From the NCBI GenBank assembly GCA_030537455.1, contig JAUNMR010000002.1:124001-188000 (forward strand): a DNA stretch of 64,000 bases, written 5' to 3'. The position numbers and the translations under genes are program-made. This document shows positions 1 through 8,504 of the stretch, in pieces (position 1 is the stretch's first letter; the number at the start of each line of letters is the position of its first letter). Below the pieces are notes generated by a model, which was given only the letters and a program-made list of their open reading frames with translations, made no database searches and had not been told where the DNA came from. This DNA is from Planctomycetia bacterium. Lineage in GTDB: Bacteria; Planctomycetota; Planctomycetia; Pirellulales; Thermoguttaceae.

Positions 1-393
1 GCGCAATTCTTCGCATTGAACTATGAGTAGACCTCTGCTTCGCGCGGTAGACCTTGCGAGATTACCAATTTCCATAGTTTAATACAAGTTGAACATTAAA
101 ACCGGTTTTTTTACTTATCTTTGTTATTTTACCTTGTGCTTGACTGACGTGTGCGCCTTCCCACAGGCGTCAAAACGTTTCTAGCAACGTAGAAGCAGTT
201 CAAAAGAACTTCTGATTGATTTGTGTGTTTTCAGAGTCATACCGTCTACCATATAAAAGTAACGTCAAAAGGGGACGTGAGCGCGCCTTGGCGATTCTCG
301 TAATTAAGGTAAAATAATGATAAGCGGTTTCAATTCGACCACGCTCATGCGTGCGAAGAACACAACGATTCCAAGTAGAAGGACTTAGCCGAT
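1..393. other. Leading intergenic region
   Basis: No convincing coding sequence was seen on either strand in these 393 bases, and no RNA gene was recognised. The right part contains a plausible promoter for the HAD hydrolase (listed separately). The left end could be the 5' or 3' flank of a gene outside the window. Confidence 0.5.
288..315 (+). promoter_or_regulatory. Candidate sigma-70 promoter of the HAD hydrolase gene
   Basis: TTGGCG at 288-293 and TAAAAT at 310-315 are separated by 16 bases, and the start codon is 79 bases further on. Both boxes differ from consensus, so this is a suggestion only. Confidence 0.35.
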
Positions 394-1074
394 ATGGCAA
401 TTTTGTTTGATATGGACGGCGTGCTGATCGACAGTAATCAGGCGCACCTCGACAGTTGGCGTAAAACCGCGCGTGAAGAGGGCTTTGAGTTTTCTGATGA
501 AATCTTTTGGCAAACCTTCGGAATGACCTCGGAGTCGATAGTTGAAAAGTACTGGAAGAATTGTGAGTCGCTCACGCCTGACCAAGTGGCTGACGTCGTT
601 AGACGAAAGGAAGACGCCTTTCGATATAGTATTGTCGATTATGTAAAGCCGATTGACGGCGCACTGGATTTTCTAGCTTTTCTCGAGGAACATGGCGTCA
701 AAGTTGCGGTGGGTTCTTCTGCTCCGCGTGTCAACGTCGAGTATGTTCTGGATTGGCTCAAAATCGGTTCCTACTTCCATGACGCTGTGGTAGCAGGCGA
801 CCAAGTTCGACGTGGCAAACCGAATCCCGATATCTTCCTAGAAGCGGCAAAAATCTTGGGCGTTGCTCCGGAAACCTGCATTGTAATCGACGATTCTCGT
901 AGTGGCGTCAACGCTGGTAAAAACGCCAATATGACGACCGTCGGTTTCTTCAGTAAAGGACACCGTGTGGAGGAATACCAAAACGCCGACCTGGTCGTGA
1001 GTAACTACGACGAACTTCGTGCTGTTCTGGAAATCGATTCCAACGGAAACGTCGCTCTCAAACCGCACGCGTGA
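394..1074 (+). CDS. HAD superfamily hydrolase, beta-phosphoglucomutase-like
   Basis: This 226-residue protein is a HAD-superfamily phosphatase or phosphomutase of the subfamily with an alpha-helical cap (type IA). Motif I is DMDGVLIDS with the nucleophile Asp6 and acid/base Asp8. A Ser in GSSAPR near residue 110 matches motif II, Lys142 in GKPNP matches motif III, and Asp166-Asp167 in VIDDSRSG match motif IV. The length is normal for the family. An AAGGA at 379-383 lies about 10 bases before the ATG. Family members act on sugar phosphates, phosphoglycolate or similar small phosphoesters. The substrate here cannot be read from the sequence. The next gene, an Hsp70-like ATPase, begins 99 bases downstream and has no obvious functional link. 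Confidence 0.9.
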   Translation: MAILFDMDGVLIDSNQAHLDSWRKTAREEGFEFSDEIFWQTFGMTSESIVEKYWKNCESLTPDQVADVVRRKEDAFRYSIVDYVKPIDGALDFLAFLEEHGVKVAVGSSAPRVNVEYVLDWLKIGSYFHDAVVAGDQVRRGKPNPDIFLEAAKILGVAPETCIVIDDSRSGVNAGKNANMTTVGFFSKGHRVEEYQNADLVVSNYDELRAVLEIDSNGNVALKPHA

Positions 1075-1173
1075 TTTGTCGTTCCTCTGCAAACTTCCAT
1101 TTGCGCCTTTGATTTGAATCGATAGCGTTTACATTCTATCCGCTCCAGAAGCTCGCGACTAACTAGAATCCCG

Positions 1174-3183
1174 ATGATGGAAACACAAGGCAAATTAACA
1201 GACCAAGGTTTAGATTCACCCCAGGACGCCACGCTTGCTCGTTACGCTATCGGTATCGACTTGGGAACGACAAACTGCGAAATTGCTTATATCAAGCTCG
1301 ACGACCAGTCCACAACCACTGCTACGTTGCTTGACGTTCCTCAGTTTGTAGACGACGCCGTCGTCGAATCTCTCCCGTCTTTACCGTCGTTCCTTTACTT
1401 GGGAGACCCACAAGAGCGCCAAGCAAACGATTGGCGCCTGCCCTGGGATAAAGAAGAAAAAGTCGCGACGTCCACGTCGAGTTCGCAAGAGCATAAGCAA
1501 TCCAAGGCTAAACATGGCGTCTTCAAAAAGTTATTCGGTTTGGCTTCATCTAAGACCGATTCCGATAGTCTGGGACTCTCTGATCCAGAGGCATTGTGCC
1601 TTTTAGGAACAATAGCTAAGAAACGCCATGCGCAAGCGCCCAATCGTGTGATTGCCTCCGCTAAATCGTGGTTGACTTGTATTGACGTTGACAAGCGCGC
1701 TGCCTTCTTACCGAAAGCCGCCGCTACGAATGAACCTAAGGCGTCGCCAAAAGAGGTTGCAAAACAACTCCTGAAACGACTTTCCGACGCCTGGAAGTTT
1801 GCCTTTCCAAACGACCCGTTCACTCAGCAACTCGTTGTCGTGACGATTCCTGCCTCGTTCGACGCAAGCGCACGTGAAATCACAAGAGAAGCCGCGCTCG
1901 ACGCCGGATTCAATGAACAAAATCTCATTTTCCTTGAAGAACCACTGGCCGCGCTATATTCTTGGCTCGCCAAAAACGCTACGTCTTGGCGTAAGAAGCT
2001 ACATTTAGACGATATTATTCTCGTTTGTGACGTCGGCGGCGGTACGACTGATTTGACCCTCGTCAAGGTGGAAGAACAAGACGGAAGTCTTGCGCTTAAT
2101 CGAATTGCAATCGGTCGACGTCTCCTACTCGGAGGCGATAATATCGACCTAGCTCTTGCACATCATGCCTCTGGTTTACTGCGCTCACAAGGCGTTGAAC
2201 TGAACCCTTGGCAGTCGACTGCGCTCTTGGCAGAATGCCGCGACGCTAAGGAAACGCTCTTAGATCCGTCGCAAACGCGCGATACTTACAAGATTACCCT
2301 GCAAGGTCGTTCCAGTCGTCTAGTGGGCGAGTCCCTTTCGGTTGATTTCGCTAAAGAAGACGCCGTGAGAATTGCAGTCGACGGGTTTTTCCCAATATGT
2401 TCTGCCGATTCAAAGCCACAAAGGCGTTCGAGAGTCGGTTTGAGAGAAAAAGGTCTACCGTATGAAACAGACCCCGCTATAACCAAGCATATTGCCAGTT
2501 TCCTTGCCGACGCCGGCGTTATGCCGAATTGGGTTCTATTCAACGGCGGCGTCTTTAAGGCGCAAGCGATTACAGAACGACTACAAGAGCAGCTTGGCGT
2601 CTGGACTGATCAGGATCCTCCCAAGAGGCTTGACCAGACGCCTGAGTTGGACTTTGCCGTCGCGACCGGCGCCGCCTATTTCGCGCTTGCAAAAGTCCTG
2701 GGAGGCGTTAAGATTCGCGCCGCTTCCGCTCGTTCCTATTACATTGGAATTGAGAGTAGCGCACCGGCAATCCCCGGCGTGAGCCGCCCGATTAAAGCCT
2801 TGTGTGTCGCCCCGTTTGGAATGGAGGAGGGGGAGCCGTGTACGATCGATTCTGAACCCTTTGAACTGATTCTAGGCGAACAGGCAGAGTTTCGACTGTT
2901 TTGTTCCACCACAAGACCGCACGACGCGCCCGGGGACGTCCTCGATTATTATGACGACGTTCCCGAGGCAAACTGTGATTTACAAGAGACTGCCCCACTG
3001 GTGACTACTTTGACTTCCGAACCTGCCGACGATGCTATTATTGCTCAGGCGCCTGTTGAACCAGAGTTTGCAGTGGTACAATTTAGTTCCATCATAACAG
3101 AGTCTGGCGCTTTGGAGATTTGGTGCGAAGAGACGTCAGGCGCTCGGCGTTGGAAACTGGAATTTAGCGCGCGCGAAGAATAG
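1174..3183 (+). CDS. Hsp70-family (DnaK-like) ATPase with shortened C-terminus
   Basis: This 669-residue protein has the actin-like ATPase fold of Hsp70. The phosphate-1 motif GIDLGTTN is at residues 27-34 and the phosphate-2 motif DVGGGTTD starts at Asp286. IPASFD and FLEEPLAALY, typical of Hsp70 subdomains IB/IIA, lie between them, and an adenosine-type LFNGGVFK motif lies near residue 455. A hydrophilic, Ser/Lys-rich insertion at about residues 105-130 is not part of canonical DnaK. After about residue 520 there is only a short beta-rich acidic tail and no recognisable DnaK substrate-binding domain with helical lid. It is therefore a specialised paralogue and not the housekeeping dnaK. No grpE or dnaJ is adjacent and no CIRCE-like heat-shock repeat was seen upstream. 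Two ATGs occur in tandem at 1174 and 1177. Confidence 0.85.
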   Translation: MMETQGKLTDQGLDSPQDATLARYAIGIDLGTTNCEIAYIKLDDQSTTTATLLDVPQFVDDAVVESLPSLPSFLYLGDPQERQANDWRLPWDKEEKVATSTSSSQEHKQSKAKHGVFKKLFGLASSKTDSDSLGLSDPEALCLLGTIAKKRHAQAPNRVIASAKSWLTCIDVDKRAAFLPKAAATNEPKASPKEVAKQLLKRLSDAWKFAFPNDPFTQQLVVVTIPASFDASAREITREAALDAGFNEQNLIFLEEPLAALYSWLAKNATSWRKKLHLDDIILVCDVGGGTTDLTLVKVEEQDGSLALNRIAIGRRLLLGGDNIDLALAHHASGLLRSQGVELNPWQSTALLAECRDAKETLLDPSQTRDTYKITLQGRSSRLVGESLSVDFAKEDAVRIAVDGFFPICSADSKPQRRSRVGLREKGLPYETDPAITKHIASFLADAGVMPNWVLFNGGVFKAQAITERLQEQLGVWTDQDPPKRLDQTPELDFAVATGAAYFALAKVLGGVKIRAASARSYYIGIESSAPAIPGVSRPIKALCVAPFGMEEGEPCTIDSEPFELILGEQAEFRLFCSTTRPHDAPGDVLDYYDDVPEANCDLQETAPLVTTLTSEPADDAIIAQAPVEPEFAVVQFSSIITESGALEIWCEETSGARRWKLEFSAREE

Positions 3184-3230
3184 CTAGCGCGTTGACGAAT
3201 AACCTTTCAATGCAAAAGGAGAGGACATAT

Positions 3231-3791
3231 ATGAAATACGGTTACGTCATTAACGTAACGGCCCTGGATCGACCCGGTATTGTCGCGGGCGTTAGTTCTG
3301 CGATTGACAAGGTGAAAGGTAACATCGAGTCCTGTAGTCAGACGGTTCTTGACGGGTATTTTACCTTGATTATGACCTTTTCAACGCCTGAGTACTGCGA
3401 GCCGGAAGCGCTCAGGGCGAAGGTTCTAGAAGAAAAGGGCATGGAAAACTGTCAAGCGATCCTTTTCGAAAGCGCCAAAGACGTCAAACAGTCGCTTCCT
3501 TCCGACGTCAACAGCTATGTTATCTCAGCCTTTGGCAAAGATAGCGAAGGTATCGTCGCTCAATTCTCGCGTTACTTGTGTGAGAAACAGATCAATATCA
3601 TCGATCTCTACGGTAATATCACCCAAGACGGCGAATTCGTCTTGATCGGTCAGGTTGAAGTCGATCCGAAGCTTGACTTGAAAGTGATCCAGTACGACTT
3701 GGAAGCGCTCGGCGAGGAAGTTGGCTTTACGGTTCGTATTCAACACAACAAAGTCTTCGTGGCTACCAATCAAATCCGTTTGAATCGATAG
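3231..3791 (+). CDS. Tandem ACT-domain protein (GcvR-like)
   Basis: This 186-residue protein consists of two ACT domains, roughly residues 3-78 and 88-165. Each begins with the classic strand and turn (NVTALDRPGIVAGVSSAI and ISAFGKDSEGIVAQFSRYL). ACT pairs bind amino acids. The arrangement is that of GcvR-type regulators, which lack a DNA-binding domain and act through partners. The ATG at 3231 is preceded by AAAGGAGAGG at 3215-3224, a strong ribosome-binding site, so the in-frame TTG at 3192 and ATG at 3210 are unlikely starts. The gene follows the Hsp70-like gene by 47 bases and may be cotranscribed. The ligand is unknown. Confidence 0.85.
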   Translation: MKYGYVINVTALDRPGIVAGVSSAIDKVKGNIESCSQTVLDGYFTLIMTFSTPEYCEPEALRAKVLEEKGMENCQAILFESAKDVKQSLPSDVNSYVISAFGKDSEGIVAQFSRYLCEKQINIIDLYGNITQDGEFVLIGQVEVDPKLDLKVIQYDLEALGEEVGFTVRIQHNKVFVATNQIRLNR

Positions 3792-3861
3792 GTTCTTTGA
3801 CATTTAACGATTACGAACGTGATACGATACGCATGGTTCTGGTCGACTGTAGGTTTGGCAC

Positions 3862-4296
3862 ATGGAACATTCAAATATAAAACTCGAAGAGCTCCCAGAA
3901 GCGCAACGTCGCCAAATGGAAACGATGCTCGCCGACAAGTTCATCTGCAATTTACTCGGTATCAAATTAACCTCCGTAGGCGAGGGAACGGCAACCGCTG
4001 AGCTGGAAGTGAAAGACATTCACATGAACGGCGTTGGCATTTGCCAAGGCGGCGTTCTTTTTTCTCTGGCTGATTACACGCTCGCCGCCGCTTTTAATCA
4101 TTCCGTTGAGCCTGTTGTGGCGCTGGAAGTTTCGATTTCCTACGTTAAGTCCGTTAAAGGCGGTAAGGTTATTGCCGAGGCGCGCGAGCTGTGCCGTACT
4201 CGTACGACTACTGCCGGCGAGGTTACTGTGCGCGACGAACAGGGGCGCATTCTATGCCTTGCCAAGGGACGAGGATATATCTTGCAACCCCATTAA
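3862..4296 (+). CDS. PaaI-family hotdog-fold thioesterase
   Basis: This 144-residue protein has the hotdog thioesterase pattern of the PaaI/YbgC-related group. A short N-terminal helix (about 1-30) precedes the FICNLLGIKLTSVGEG strand pair, then HMNGVGICQGGVLFSLADYTLA, in which the conserved Gly-Gly and the Asp at the start of the central hotdog helix are present. The C-terminal strands ALEVSISYVKSVKGG follow. Such enzymes hydrolyse acyl-CoA or aryl-CoA thioesters. The length is normal. A perfect TTGACA lies at 3797-3802, but no good -10 box is at the right distance. The neighbours (ACT protein, purH) do not indicate a pathway. Confidence 0.85.
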   Translation: MEHSNIKLEELPEAQRRQMETMLADKFICNLLGIKLTSVGEGTATAELEVKDIHMNGVGICQGGVLFSLADYTLAAAFNHSVEPVVALEVSISYVKSVKGGKVIAEARELCRTRTTTAGEVTVRDEQGRILCLAKGRGYILQPH

Positions 4297-4472
4297 CAAA
4301 CTCACAGTCGTAAGCAGGGGCTTGATTCTTTCCTGTTTACTGAGACAATATGAACCGACTACGTTAGGACGTCGAGTCGACGCTTGCAAAGCGAGACGGA
4401 GCGTTAGTTTCTTCTTTACTATTTGTGCGCTTAGGCGCGTGAGCCTTTTTACTACCAGTGAAAGGATGAAAT

Positions 4473-6038
4473 ATGGATCCTCAGGTTAAACGAGCATTGA
4501 TCAGCGTCAGTGACAAGACCGGTTTGACCGAATTTGCACGTGGTCTCGTTGCCGCGGGCGTGCAACTCTTTAGTACCGGCGGTACCAAGCGCCATCTCGA
4601 AGCTAATGGCGTACCAGTGACAGACGTCTCTGACTATACTGGTTTTCCTGAAATGATGAGCGGTCGTCTCAAGACGCTCCATCCGAAAGTGCACGGAGGA
4701 ATCCTTTGCCGTCGCGACGACCAGAGCGATATGAATTCCGCGGCGGAACATGGTATCGAGCCCTTTGAACTGGTTGTGGTCAATCTTTATCCCTTCGAAG
4801 CGACAATAGCCAAGCCGGACGTCACTGACGCCGAGGCGATTGAAAATATCGATATCGGCGGTCCCACGATGGTGCGCGCCGCCGCGAAGAATCATAAGTT
4901 CGTCGGTATTGTCACGAACGCTTCACAATACGGTCCGACGCTCGAGCAGATCCAACTCAATGGTTCACTGACATTACAGATGCGACGCAGTCTTGCGCGC
5001 GACGCTTTCGCTCACACCGCCTCCTATGACGCGGCTATCGCGCGTTACTTCGCAGAACATGACGGCGAGGCGACGTTCCCCAATACGATTTCCACTGCAA
5101 TGAAGCTTTCCACTGAGCTACGTTATGGCGAGAACCCGCATCAACGCGCCGCGCTGTACGTGGACTCTAAATACACCGGTCCCTCCGCTGTGACTGCGCG
5201 TCAGCTCAATGGTAAAGAACTTTCCTACAATAATCTCTTAGACCTTGACGCAGCGCTTGGTATGGCGCGTTTCTTCAAACGTCCTGCCGTCGCCGTGCTC
5301 AAGCACAACAACCCCTGTGGCGCCGCGACTGCCGACACAATTGCCGAGGCGTTGCGTAAAGGTATGGAAGGGGATCCGCTGAGCGCTTTTGGCTCCATTA
5401 TCGGGCTGAATCGTGTGGTTGACGTCGCCTGCGCAGAATACTTAGCGCAACCTGGTTTGTTCGTCGAGGCTATTATTGCTCCCGCGTATGACCCGAAGGC
5501 GCTGGAAATCCTCACCACCGTTCCGAAGTGGCATGCGAACGTACGCCTGTTGGAATGTGGCTGCGACGTCTTAGAACCCGCTAAGGTCGATTGGGTCGTG
5601 CGTCCTCTCACCGGAGGCGCGCTCCTGCAAGACGCCGATGTGGAAGACGACGACGAATCCGAATGGCGCGTGGTTACCGATAAAGCTCCAACTGAAGAGC
5701 AAATGCGCGATCTGCGTTTTGCCTGGGCAATGACGCGTCACGTCAAATCGAACGCCATTGTCCTGTGTAAGGACGAAATGCTTGTCGGAGTTGGCGCCGG
5801 TCAAATGAGTCGCGTTGATTCCGTTGAAATCTCCGTTAAAAAGGCTGGTGAGCGCGCTGAAGGCTCGGTTCTTGGATCCGACGCATTCTTCCCGTTCGAC
5901 GACGGTATTCGCGCTGCCAAAGGCGTGGTCGCTGTGATTCAACCCGGCGGTTCCAAGCGCGATCAAGAGGTTATCGACGCCTGCAATGAACTGGGCATTG
6001 CGATGATCTTCACCGGTCGTCGTCACTTCAAACACTAA
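4473..6038 (+). CDS. purH: Bifunctional AICAR formyltransferase / IMP cyclohydrolase
   Basis: PurH carries out the last two steps of de novo IMP synthesis: formylation of AICAR from 10-formyl-THF, then ring closure. The 521-residue length is standard. The N-terminal MGS-like cyclohydrolase domain (about 1-150) shows LFSTGGTKRHLE and the RLKTLHPKVHGG signature. The C-terminal transformylase domain shows YGENPHQ, NGKELSYNNLLDLDAA and the catalytic KHNNPCGAA. It ends with the conserved FTGRRHFKH. AAAGGA at 4460-4465 precedes the ATG by seven bases. A rho-independent terminator follows at 6094-6133. purM lies far away at 53 kb, so the purine genes are dispersed. Confidence 0.97.
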   Translation: MDPQVKRALISVSDKTGLTEFARGLVAAGVQLFSTGGTKRHLEANGVPVTDVSDYTGFPEMMSGRLKTLHPKVHGGILCRRDDQSDMNSAAEHGIEPFELVVVNLYPFEATIAKPDVTDAEAIENIDIGGPTMVRAAAKNHKFVGIVTNASQYGPTLEQIQLNGSLTLQMRRSLARDAFAHTASYDAAIARYFAEHDGEATFPNTISTAMKLSTELRYGENPHQRAALYVDSKYTGPSAVTARQLNGKELSYNNLLDLDAALGMARFFKRPAVAVLKHNNPCGAATADTIAEALRKGMEGDPLSAFGSIIGLNRVVDVACAEYLAQPGLFVEAIIAPAYDPKALEILTTVPKWHANVRLLECGCDVLEPAKVDWVVRPLTGGALLQDADVEDDDESEWRVVTDKAPTEEQMRDLRFAWAMTRHVKSNAIVLCKDEMLVGVGAGQMSRVDSVEISVKKAGERAEGSVLGSDAFFPFDDGIRAAKGVVAVIQPGGSKRDQEVIDACNELGIAMIFTGRRHFKH

Positions 6039-6093
6039 TTGAAGTCGCGCCTGATCTTGACGTTTGATTCTTATTAACGTCGGTCTTAATTAT

Positions 6094-6133
6094 CGGAACG
6101 GCGCGTTGTGTGACGCGTCGTTCCGTACTTTTT
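6094..6133 (+). terminator. Rho-independent terminator after purH
   Basis: Arms CGGAACGGCGCGT (6094-6106) and ACGCGTCGTTCCG (6113-6125) pair with a single mismatch around a six-base loop. They are followed within four bases by a run of five T (6129-6133). Confidence 0.85.
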
Positions 6134-6196
6134 GCATGCTTCGTGACTCAGTGATTTCGAGCGTCCAATTGGTCGACTCACGACGAGAATTGCCTC

Positions 6197-8332
6197 ATGA
6201 ATAACAATGCTGTTTCGGACGTCGTTAATCAAACGGCGCGGTTACTGGAATTCCGCGAGGGCGCCTCTAGAGCGTCAGAAGAGCTCACACAACTTGCCGC
6301 GCGTGTGAAAAACCTTGAAGTTCCTCTGGAAATCTTCAATGGCGTTCAGGCTGAACGCGACCTGCATGAGCTTGACCAAATGCTTGGATATTGGTTCAGC
6401 GGTTATACACGTGAGGCCATTGCAGTTTTGCGTGAGACGATCCTTACCGGCGCGCCACGACTTAAACGCCAACTTGCACATGGTTTGTCCGCGTCGATGT
6501 TGGAATTCCTTGCTCTGGAACAGTTGCCACTTGACTCCATTGTCTTTATACGTGAGCGTTTAGCCGTGCGAAGTCTCGAACGCCTGCGTCAGGTTTGTGA
6601 ACGTTCTGAACTCTTTGCCGCCGGCGTTATGTCGGAACAAACGGAACTTGACGTTCTAGAAGAACTTGTGCGTCGCGAAACAGAGCGTTCTGCCGATTCC
6701 CATGATAGGAACGCTATCGCTAGTTCCGACCAAGCGACATTGGATAGTCTGACGAGCGCTGAGCCGAGTTGCGCTAGTCCCGATACGATCTTCTGGGCAA
6801 ACGCCGATGCTCTAGCAGACGCTGTCATTTTTGAATTGTCGCGTCCTTATGAGGGGACGCTTCGTGAAAGCGTGACCGATCTTGCGTCTGCAGATAAGCT
6901 TGGCGCCGCATTAGAACAGGCCGCTGGGGTTGTGGATAAATTCAAGCGGTTTTTTGTTACACGACAAAGTTCTGCCTATGCGCAAATCCAGCAACGTGAA
7001 GAAGAACGCGAGCGTCAACAAGCGCGTCGACGTTTCGAAAATCAGGAACAAGAGCGATTTGACGAACTGGTAAACGGAGTTTTTGAAACCGTCAAGGTTG
7101 GCGCCTTACGTCGGCGTGAGGACATGTTGACTCGACTCGATTTCCTAACGCGGTGCGATAATCCGGCGGCGTTCTTTGCGAGAATTAAAAAATCACCGTT
7201 TTGCCACAAAGTTTTAGAAGAAAAACCTTTCTATTTGGCAGTGCAGTTGCTCCCTAACTTTTTTGTTATGCCCTATAACAATAGGCCGACGCCCCCGGCG
7301 ACGCTCTATTTTTATGTTGCCTCTGATTTCGTTTGGGGCGTGCGCGAAGCGCTCCTAACCTCAACGCCGGCACATTGGAAGAAGTTAAAGGCACGCGCGA
7401 GGGACAGGGGCATGAATCTAACGCCGTTTGGACTCTATGAGCGTACGCGACGACTTTGTTCGCGCACTGAAAAGAGACTTTATGAAAAACTCAATTTGCC
7501 CTATATTCCCGTCGAGTTAAGAGCCGACGCCGCTGAATGGAAGTGGATTGCCCAGGGCGAACCGCAGCTGATTCAACCGCAGGATCTTCAGGGCGACTTG
7601 CACCTGCATACTACCTTTACCGACGGTTCGGCAACGTTGGAGGAAATGGCTAACAATGCGCGAGCGCTCGGACTACATTACATGGCCGCCACCGATCATA
7701 CCCAAAATGTTGCCGTTGCCGGTGGAATGAACGACGTTGAATGTTTGAGATACTGGGAACAGATCGATCAGCTTAATGAGCGCTTAGCAAGCTCGGGTAT
7801 TGATTTTCACGTCCTTAAAGGAATCGAATGCGATATTCTTGAAGCCGGCGGTATGGATCTTAAAGACGAAACCCTTGCCAAAGCCGATTGGGTGATTGCT
7901 AGTATCCACTACGGCAAGCGCCAGTCTCGTGAATTGATTCATCGAAGATATCTTGACGCATTTCGGAATCCATACGTTGACATTATTGCCCACCCGACCG
8001 GAAGAATGATTGGTATCGAACCCAAAATTGACGTAGATATCGAGTTCTTATGTCAAAATGCGGCAAAATATGGCAAGTGTCTGGAACTCAACTGCCAGCC
8101 TAGACGATTGGATCTCGATCGTGACGCGCTCATGCTCGCTAAAGAGTACGGCGTGCCGATTGTGATTTCCACCGATTCGCACAATCCCCAGCATGCTCTG
8201 TATTTGAACTTTGGCGTTTATCAAGCGCAACGCGCAGGTCTGGTTGCAAGCGACGTTCTCAACACCCTTGACTATCAACAGTTTGTCGAACGACGCCGTC
8301 AAGTTAAAGCTCAAATGAACCTTCACAATTGA
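6197..8332 (+). CDS. PolX-like protein: degenerate polymerase-beta core plus intact PHP domain
   Basis: This 711-residue protein has the order of bacterial family-X polymerases: an N-terminal helical region in the place of the HhH domain (about 1-165), palm-like region (about 290-445), and C-terminal PHP domain (466-711). The PHP metal ligands look complete: HLH at 469-471, then ATDHT, GIECDIL, ASIHYGK, IAHPTGR and ISTDSH. The palm is altered. GSxRR is GALRR (302-306), and the usual DxD is RLD with Arg313 in place of the first Asp and only Asp315 kept. The strand that carries the third Asp (as in VDFR) reads NFFVMP. The FTGS dNTP-binding motif is LTSTP. A charged, low-complexity insert of about 110 residues separates the helical region from the palm. 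I infer loss of polymerase activity with a retained PHP nuclease or phosphatase. It sits between purH and an envelope gene, with no repair operon. Confidence 0.85.
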   Translation: MNNNAVSDVVNQTARLLEFREGASRASEELTQLAARVKNLEVPLEIFNGVQAERDLHELDQMLGYWFSGYTREAIAVLRETILTGAPRLKRQLAHGLSASMLEFLALEQLPLDSIVFIRERLAVRSLERLRQVCERSELFAAGVMSEQTELDVLEELVRRETERSADSHDRNAIASSDQATLDSLTSAEPSCASPDTIFWANADALADAVIFELSRPYEGTLRESVTDLASADKLGAALEQAAGVVDKFKRFFVTRQSSAYAQIQQREEERERQQARRRFENQEQERFDELVNGVFETVKVGALRRREDMLTRLDFLTRCDNPAAFFARIKKSPFCHKVLEEKPFYLAVQLLPNFFVMPYNNRPTPPATLYFYVASDFVWGVREALLTSTPAHWKKLKARARDRGMNLTPFGLYERTRRLCSRTEKRLYEKLNLPYIPVELRADAAEWKWIAQGEPQLIQPQDLQGDLHLHTTFTDGSATLEEMANNARALGLHYMAATDHTQNVAVAGGMNDVECLRYWEQIDQLNERLASSGIDFHVLKGIECDILEAGGMDLKDETLAKADWVIASIHYGKRQSRELIHRRYLDAFRNPYVDIIAHPTGRMIGIEPKIDVDIEFLCQNAAKYGKCLELNCQPRRLDLDRDALMLAKEYGVPIVISTDSHNPQHALYLNFGVYQAQRAGLVASDVLNTLDYQQFVERRRQVKAQMNLHN

Positions 8333-8357
8333 CCAAACTCGACGGAAAAGGTATAAT
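8329..8357 (+). promoter_or_regulatory. Sigma-70 promoter of the O-antigen-ligase-like gene
   Basis: TTGACC at 8329-8334 and TATAAT at 8352-8357 are separated by exactly 17 bases. The -35 box overlaps the stop codon of the preceding PolX-like gene. Transcription would begin near 8364, giving a leader of about 140 bases. Confidence 0.75.
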
Positions 8358-8504
8358 ATAGCTCCCAGAAGTTAGGACAACTTGTTATGAAATGACTTCG
8401 TTGTGTCAATGGTTGTTACAACGCGCGTCCCTTGTTCACCGCAGTGACGATGTGATTGGAATCGCTCGTACTTTTCCTCGACCCTCGTTTTGCACGTTAT
8501 ATCC

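Noticed and set aside
1000-1173. Heat-shock CIRCE element before the Hsp70-like gene
   Set aside because: No TTAGCACTC-N9-GAGTGCTAA pattern is present.
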